Below, in pieces: positions 58,001 to 64,000 of a stretch of DNA of 64,000 nucleotides (the first letter of the stretch is position 1; each line of letters opens with the position of its first letter). Under the pieces are notes generated by a model, which had not been told where the DNA came from, did no database searches, and saw nothing but the letters and a program-made list of their open reading frames with translations. Source of the stretch: Austropuccinia psidii (lineage: Eukaryota; Basidiomycota; Pucciniomycetes; Pucciniales; Sphaerophragmiaceae); assembly GCA_023105745.1 (NCBI GenBank), contig JALGQZ010000011.1, positions 11,308,975 to 11,372,974 on the forward strand, read 5' to 3'. The translations under genes and the position numbers were made by a program.

Positions 58001-59740
58001 TCTGTGACACGTATCCCTTCTATATGGTGCTCCTCCTGTGGTACCCATGCTGAATTTTCAGGAGTATTTGCTAGAGCCCATCTGCTAAGACCATCTGCAT
58101 TTTTATGAATATTACCAGATTTATGGAAAACAGCCATATTTCCTCTATATTCTTGGATAGCAATTCCCATCTCAGCATATGTCTATTTGGAGTTTTCATA
58201 TTTAATAGAGATTTTACAGAATTACAGTATGTAATCACATCAAATACTGTTCCATCCAAGTAATAGTGTAATTTTTCTAAAGCCCACACTAAGCATAGGC
58301 ATTCTATTTTGCTCGCTCCATATCTTGCCTCTGTTGGCTTTGTCTGTCTTGAAATAAAACAAATTGGTCCTTCCACTGGTTTATCATTGATGATTTTTAT
58401 CTGGTGTAGTGCAACTCCTAGTCCTTCTCCACAAGCATCAATGTAAAGCTTAAAGGGTAGTTTCCAATCTGGCATTAGAAGAAATGGGGAATTTGTTAAG
58501 GAATTTTTCAATTTCTCATATGCTTTAACTCTCTCATCGGTCATTTCATAGAATGTTTGTTGGTCACATAGTTTTTACAAGGATTTGGCAATTTTTGCAA
58601 AGTTCTTTACAAGCTGTCTATAGTAACCACCAAATGCTAGAAATGATTGCATTTCTTTTTTGTTTTGGGGCATTGGTTTGAATAGTACTGCTGCTACTTT
58701 GTTTTTTTCTATGCCCAAACTTAGTCCAGATACCACATTTCCTAGTGCTGTCAGTTCTCTGTATGAAAAATGACACTTTTTCAGAGAGATTTTCATGTTT
58801 ACTTGGACTATTTTTTGTAAGACTCTTTCTAGTATCGATAGGTGATTGTCCCAAGTCTCTGAGCAAACTATGATATCATCAATATAAATAATCAGCCATC
58901 TTTCTGATAATTCTTCACGAAATATGGTATTCATCACCCTCTGGTAGTGGGATGGTGCATTTTTTATACCAAATGGCATCCTGAGATATTCAAATATTCC
59001 ACAGTGGACTATTATCCTTAGTAGTTTCTTGGCATTGTCTGTTAAGACATTTTGATTAAAACCCTTTAGAGAATCCATGGCTGTTATGAACTTAGCCTAA
59101 GATAATTGTGTTAATGTCTCATGGATTATGGGTATTGGATATCTGTCAGGGATAGTATAGGTGTTTAGAGCATTAAAGTCTCCTCCCATCCTTGATTTTC
59201 CATTATGCCAGGTGAGAAGGAAAGGTGTAGTTACCTCTACTTGTTCATTATGTCCTACTTTCCTTAGTACTCCAAGGTCCATTAGTTCTTTAATGTGTAT
59301 GTCTAAAGCTTCTCTAGCTCTTGGGCTGGCTGGATAAGCTGGTCTTCCTAATAGAGGTGGATAAGGTTTTTCTACATTAAGAATTATGTCTACCTCATGT
59401 CCAATTATGGCACCTAGTGGTTCTTTGTGAGTTGCAAAGGCATTTTTATATTTAAATAAGAGGTAAATCACTTTTTCTTTCTTTTTTAGTGTTAATTCAT
59501 GATTAAATTCTGCCTCTTTTAGCTGTTCAGTGAAAAAATGCATTTCTGTGCTTTTTTCTTCATCCCTGACAACTGGTATTTGTCTTTTATTATTAAGAAA
59601 GCCAAATTTTTGTCTTTTATTGTCACCTATGGTAAAATATCTATCCTTTTGGTTACAGAATTCTATGCCATAAATTGACAAGTAGTCATTTCCAAGTATG
59701 AAATGATTACTACTACAGTTGTCCATTACCACAAACTATA
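58001..59740 (-). pseudogene. pol: gamma-3 reverse transcriptase and RNase H
   Basis: Segments 59732-59097, 59078-58575 and 58544-58071 lie in one frame. [53 protein letters not shown] and an intact YIDD (WLIIYIDDIIVC). RNase [36 protein letters not shown] frameshift near 58170 precedes NADGLSRW. Stops near 59095 and 58572. The RT catalytic core is the best preserved of the gamma copies. Confidence 0.9.
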
Positions 59741-61151
59741 CTTTGATTCTGACACATTGTGATGGGTGAGGAAAAATGAGTGTTAAGTCAATTATTCCAA
59801 GGATCTTCATTCTCTCACTTGCACTACTAAATTTGACACCTTGTATTGGTATAATGTTTTCTTGCCAATATGGAACAATTGTTTTTAAATAGCTTTTACC
59901 CACACAGGTGCAATATGCTCCTGTATCCAAGTTCACTTTTGCCTCTTGGTTATTAACCATGACAATACTTCTACTTGATTTTCCATCTGTATATCCCATT
60001 CCTTTTTCAGGTTTGGTTCTATACAGTTTGGCATCTTGTACATTTGTCAGGTTTGTGTCAGATGTTCCTACTTGTGGCAGGTTTGAGTTAACATCTAGTA
60101 TTTCATAAATTATATCAATATCATTAATTTGTGCATCAATTATATTAATTTCATCACTTTAAGAAGTTTCTGACTCTTCTGTCGCATTTCCAGAGTCATA
60201 TTACTCTTCTTTGTCATTGAGGCTTTCTGTTTTCACAATTTCATTGATTTTTGCCTTGTTGAGGCAGTTATTGGCTAAGTTTCCAATACCTCCACATTTA
60301 TGCCATTTTCTTTGCTCATTATTGTTAGTTGTATTTGGCTTGAAAGCTGCTTTTAATTTATCTGTTTTGATAAATGGCTTATTTGGATTTTTGATGTCCA
60401 ATTTTTTCCAAGTTCTACCAATTTTTGTCCTTGTCACTATGTCTTCTAGTGCATTGATATACTTTTCTGTGGAGCATGGTTCTATACACCTGCTCCTCAG
60501 GGCATGCTCTAGCTCTCCTCCGCATTTCTTAGGTATTTTCACATGCACCATCTTTTGTGAAATTTCTGGCTACAGTGCATTTAGTCTTTCATTTTGTTTT
60601 AAGAACCAAGTTAAAGGTTTTTCTTTGTCTGGGTCAAAAAAAGAATTTTCAAATGCATTTTCTATCTTGTACCTCCAGGCATCATTTGCCCACTTGGTGA
60701 TTATTTCTTGTTTCCACCAAGACCAGGTATTTTTGCCATTTGTCTGTCTTATTCCATAATACCATCTTTTTGCAGATTTCTCAAACAGTGAGTGTGATAT
60801 TTCAGTGATTAATTCATCTTGTATGGCATAATCCTCTTGTAACATGTCAATTGTTTTAATAAATAACATATGGTCATATTCACCTTCTCCCGTGAATTTT
60901 GGCCATTCTTTTAATTTAGGTTCTTCATTCATTAAGACTTGGTTATTGTCTTGGTGACTTAAGTCTGTTATGAATAGATATGTTAATTCCTGTTTTGGTT
61001 TAACAGGGCTTCTTATGTGAGAAAATTGAGTTGATAACTTTGGCATATTTGAGTTGGCCTCATTAATTTTATCTGTTTTTTGAGTGATAAGCCTTATTTC
61101 ACTTTGAATGTCATCTTTCAGATGCATTCTTGCTTCATCAATTTTTTCCAC
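59741..61151 (-). pseudogene. gag: gamma-3 Gag capsid, zinc knuckle and protease
   Basis: In frame with RT. Capsid: EEPKLKEWPKFTGEGEYDHM-like start (61000-60880), WYYGIRQTNGKNTWSWWKQE, PLTWFLKQNERLNAL. Zinc knuckle near 60300: WHKCGGIGNLANNC, first Cys replaced by Trp. Protease: VNLDTGAYCTCVG near 59920 with an intact DTG, and HFILGNDYLSIYG near 59700. Stops near 60555 and 60165. Confidence 0.85.
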
Positions 61152-61541
61152 ATGGTCTAAAAGTAATTTTGGGTGTGATGAAGTCTTTTCTACAAATCTT
61201 TCTACAGAAATACTTAATTTGTTCAGTTTTTTGTAAGATTGTCAATACTCACATCATAATTGATTTTCAAAGTTTTATCTTTGATATCTTTTATGTATTT
61301 ATACAATTCTTGTTGTCCTTGTATCAATTTTTGAGGATTGTCAATTAAAAACTTTGGTTTATTATTTTCAACCATAAATTTAATGTTATCAGTTTCCTTT
61401 TATTTTGTACAGCAATTTTTGTCAAAGATGATGAGCTATTATTTATTTCTTGTAGAGATAATAAACTATTTTTAATGTCTTTAAGAGGTAAAATATTATT
61501 TTTAAGCTCTGTTAAAGTATTTACAACATCAGGAGACAAGG
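61152..61541 (-). pseudogene. gag: gamma-3 Gag linker, coiled-coil-like
   Basis: From SPDVVNTLTELKNNILPLKDI (61539 down) a K/L/S/N-rich helical segment continues with stops and indels to the capsid at 61151. Same position as the linkers of alpha-2, beta-1 and beta-2. Confidence 0.6.
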
Positions 61542-62224
61542 TTATTTCTTTGGGAAATGGGGTTGTCTCATTCTTTGCTCCTCTTTGTCTTTGAATTCCA
61601 TCAAAGTTCTGGCCATGTTGAAGAACTTTTCCATGGAATAGTTTTTGGATTTTTGGAATCCTTTAGCTTGGGGAATATGGCTTCCTCCAATTCTTTTTCT
61701 TGTTCTTCTTCCCCTTTTGGGGAGGTTGGTTGGCTTGAGGCTTGCTGGTAGAAGCTACTGGGGCTTCTTCCTTCCTTGCCTCCTTCTTTGTGGAGTGGTA
61801 CTCCTTGATATTTTGGATTTGAGGCTTGGATGACAGTGGATTCCATCCATTGGAGTATACCACTATCTCCTCCTCTGTGAGGAACTTTTTAGGATGCACC
61901 AGGAGTTCATCGATCCTTGGTGTATTTGAGGCAGCATTTCCCAGTCCTTGTCTTTGTACACTGTGTAGTACTGCTTGTACTTGCTCATGTAAATGTCTAT
62001 CTGAGCCCTCTGAATGTGATTTTTACCTGTTTGAGTTACTCATACTTAGTTGTAATTCTGGTTCAGATATCATGAGCATTTCTGGGACTTGCCTTGGGGA
62101 TAAGGCACTTCCTTGTGTGGATTCTGTTCCACTGGTGATATTTCCCTTTCTTTTCCCTTTTGAGGAATCAATTATACTTCTGAGTCCAACCCCATCTGAT
62201 TGGATGGAGTATTGGGAGCCTCTT
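61542..62224 (-). pseudogene. gamma-3 ORF1
   Basis: ORF1 frame, read with two 1-nt corrections. From 62224: EAPNTPSN, KEVPYPQGKSQKC, TGA near 62098, two more stops shared with gamma-1, then a clean stretch QIDIYMSKYKQYYTVYKDKD and WEMLPQIHQGSMNS. A 1-nt loss near 61900 moves the frame, after which KKFLTEEEIVVYSNGWNPL, PVASTSKPQANQPPQ and a KGKKNKKKNW tract follow. A 1-nt gain near 61680 precedes MEKFFNMARTLMEFKDKEEQ and TAA 61544-61542. Homologous in order to beta-2 ORF1. Confidence 0.6.
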
Positions 62225-62235
62225 CTGGTAGTCAT
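61545..62235 (-). pseudogene. gag: gamma-3 Gag-Pol N-terminus, overlapping ORF1
   Basis: ATG at 62235-62233 starts MTTRRGSQYSIQSDGVGL. It lies in the intron, nine bases before its AG. The frame is open for 70 codons to a TAA-type stop after SNSNR and reaches the linker in the -1 frame relative to ORF1, with compensating single-base indels. Compare VHTSNGSNYS in alpha-2 and MPSTRSG in beta. It is the only gamma copy with its ATG kept. Confidence 0.6.
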
Positions 62236-62309
62236 GATTTAAAAATAAGAAATCAGAGGATATCAGGACAAGAATTCTTTGTATGGCGATTTATAAATGA
62301 GGTACTCAC

Positions 62310-62459
62310 CTTCAGAGTCCTGAATAGTGGGTCCTGGAAAGTTTAATTTCATAGCTTTCCTTTTCTTAATGACAAATGGGGTTGGAGAGCTTGGACAAGT
62401 TTCTTCCACCAATCTCTCAACATTGGCTTGGTTTCTTTCTGTTGGATTGTCTTCAAACA
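62310..62459 (-). pseudogene. gamma-3 leader exon of ORF1 (candidate)
   Basis: 150 bp, 50 codons, no stop. Preceded by TTTGTCTTTTTTAG (minus strand) and followed by the consensus donor GTGAGT (62309-62304). The 85-nt intron 62309-62225 ends GACTACCAG. Peptide: ERNQANVERLVEETC, SSPTPFVIKKRKAMK, GPTIQDSE. It is conserved with gamma-1 in length, boundaries and sequence although those two copies are otherwise badly diverged. This is the clearest of the six leader exons. Confidence 0.65.
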
Positions 62460-63015
62460 CTAAAAAAGACAAATAAATTAAAGTCTTTTATAAGAAGTGT
62501 TATTTTTGGTGATATATGGCAATTTTCCACATAAAAAATTGCTTTTATAGCTTTTTAAAAAGATGAAATGAATGAAGAAATGAATAAAAATGAATAAAAA
62601 TAATTTTTTTATTGGTTTTTATTATTTTTTATTATTTTTTATTATTTTTTATTATTTTTTATTATTTTTTATTATTTTTTATTATTTTTTATTATTTTTT
62701 ATTATTTTTTATTTTTTTATTTCTATAGAATAAAATAAAAATGAATATGATTCTTGTATAAAATTGATTTATAATATAAAATTCTTTTTAATTTATAAAT
62801 ATATTTTTTAATCACTAGAGTCACTCAAAGAAAGTTCTTGCAAGTCTAAGGATGTTAAAAACCACATGTACATCAGTGCAATTGCTTTTCAAATGCCTCA
62901 ATAGCTTTTAAAATCAATAAATATAAAATCATTATATAATTTTATGATTATAATTATAATTTATTATTGGATAAACCCAATTGGAATCTTTTTAAGGGTT
63001 GTTTAGAGTAAATAT
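62460..63015 (-). other. gamma-3 leader with 10-bp microsatellite
   Basis: Non-coding, very AT-rich. 62621-62710 is nine perfect copies of ATTATTTTTT (plus strand). No such array exists in the gamma-1 leader. Confidence 0.7.
62621..62710 (+). repeat. (ATTATTTTTT)9 tandem array
   Basis: Nine uninterrupted 10-bp units, flanked by partial units. Perfect identity suggests recent slippage. Confidence 0.95.
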
Positions 63016-63031
63016 CACGGCCAGGCCCCCA
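63016..63031 (-). other. gamma-3 primer-binding site
   Basis: TGGGGGCCTGGCCGTG on the minus strand, two bases from the LTR end at 63034. Identical to the first alpha-2 motif at 3079-3094. Confidence 0.65.
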
Positions 63032-63033
63032 AA

Positions 63034-64000
63034 TGTAAGGTTTTACTATGAAACAATAAGTAAAACTTACCAATATTTTACTTATTTTACTATGAATAGC
63101 CTTATAAATAAAATAAATAAGATAAAAAAAACTATAATAATGAAGAATTATTATAATTATGGCATAAAAATAATTATATTATTAAATAAATATATCAATA
63201 TAAGATAATTAATATATTAAGAAGCACTTTATTATTGTTACCAACAAATAATGAAGGCATAAAACTTGTTTTTTATTAATAAAAAACACTCAATAACAAT
63301 AATATTACTAATATTAAATTTATATATTAATATAATACTATTTATATTAACTAAAGAATTATTAAAGTAATAATAAAGAGAAAATTATTGTAATTAGAAG
63401 AAATAAACGTCTTTTAATACTTAATATAATAATTTTGAATAATTTTATGCCAAAAAATATAAATAAAACTTATTTAAATTTTATTTACAATAAAGATTAA
63501 GAGAAATTACAATTTATCTTGATTTTACGTGGATTTGTGGTTTTTAAGACAAATTTAAGCAAAACAATACAATAATTGAAATCATCATGTCAAGAATATT
63601 GATTATAATAAGGATGATCTTTGGTCTTTAATAATATAAGAGTTATATATATAAAGAATAAAGAAATTACCTTTTTGTTTTAATGATTTAATTTTTTGTA
63701 AGTGTCTGAGGGGAAAATAGAGTAAAAAGAGCTGTATTTATAGTAAATACCTCCCTTCTAGAGTCCAGAAGGCTTCTAGTAGACATGTACTGATGCTTTC
63801 TACTAGAATTTATCAATAATTTATGGTTTGGTGATTATTACATCATGATCAAACCATCATGCCTCATTATTACACCATTATTTAGAGTTATCACTGTAGC
63901 TTTAAGTTTGATGATGTCATAGGCTTGGCAGAAGTCTAAACTTCGTGATTAAATTTATATTAATCATAATCTAATATTATTCATCAATTTTATCACTTAT
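63034..64000 (-). mobile_element. gamma-3 5' LTR, partial
   Basis: 967 bp visible; starts (plus strand) TGTAAGGTTTTACTATG. Closely similar to 52549-53520 and continues beyond the window. Confidence 0.85.

Larger units (their letters stand above)
52549..64000 (-). mobile_element. gamma-3 retrotransposon (5' LTR runs off the window)
   Basis: 3' LTR 52549-54532, internal 54533-63033, 5' LTR from 63034 to beyond the end (967 bp visible of about 1980). All domains are present. A solo beta LTR (55558-57368, plus orientation) splits integrase. It is inserted in the alpha-3 integrase. Confidence 0.9.

Noticed and set aside
1..64000. Host genes, tRNA, rRNA or CRISPR arrays
   Set aside because: All sustained coding signal belongs to retrotransposons. 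No cloverleaf or rRNA segment was recognised by eye, and there are no regularly spaced short repeats.

Overview
This window is a deep stack of nested, mostly decayed Ty3/gypsy LTR retrotransposons. I could support no host gene, tRNA, rRNA or CRISPR array. The DNA is strongly AT-rich. The elements are chromodomain-bearing gypsy elements with very long LTRs (about 1.4 to 2.6 kb). This fits a fungal genome, most likely a rust fungus (Pucciniales) with a large, AT-rich, gypsy-inflated genome of the Austropuccinia psidii type. That assignment is inference from family resemblance and was not tested by a search.

I name five LTR families. Alpha LTRs read TGTGAGCCTTGAGG...ATCTTACA. Beta LTRs read TGTGAGCCTTAGAG...CACCTTACA. 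Gamma LTRs read TGTGAGCCTGTGAGAT...AACCTTACA. Delta LTRs read TGTCAGCCTGT...TTGACA. Epsilon starts TGTCACAACC and is a different gypsy lineage. Layout: 1-12497 is an alpha tandem array (internal 3' end, shared LTR, full internal region alpha-2, LTR) that carries a solo alpha LTR at 9307-10310. 12498-16639 is the 3' half of epsilon-1. 16640-22181 is gamma-1 (minus), and 22182-39349 is delta-1 (plus). Delta-1 contains a solo beta LTR (25535-27327), a minus beta-1 (29650-36058) and the end of a plus gamma-2 (36060-38153). 39350-39731 is a beta LTR piece. 39732-52548 is alpha-3 (minus), split by the nearly complete beta-2 (41850-51883). 52549-64000 is gamma-3 (minus), which holds a solo beta LTR at 55558-57368. 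The nesting is up to six levels deep.

The most interesting signal is shared by alpha, beta, gamma and delta. Each has the same unusual 5' gene layout. A phase-compatible leader exon (150 to 300 bp, always a multiple of three) is followed by a 64-88 nt intron with splice-like ends. That intron splices in frame onto a reading frame of about 220 codons (ORF1). The Gag-Pol polyprotein lies one base behind (-1) in an overlapping frame that begins at an ATG (mutated in some copies) located inside this intron, just before its acceptor. Unspliced RNA would therefore make Gag-Pol, and spliced RNA would lose the Gag-Pol start and make leader exon plus ORF1. This resembles retroviral alternative splicing with overlapping genes. 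It is visible in six copies from four families (alpha-2, beta-1, beta-2, gamma-1, gamma-3, delta-1). It remains a hypothesis from sequence alone; a -1 ribosomal frameshift is the main alternative.

Downstream, Gag-Pol is one continuous frame in order: coiled-coil/linker, capsid, CCHC zinc knuckle, aspartic protease, reverse transcriptase, RNase H, integrase, chromodomain. Every copy carries stops, frameshifts or lost catalytic residues, so none looks autonomous. Beta-2 is the best preserved, with similar LTRs, a 5-bp target duplication and only a few nonsense codons.
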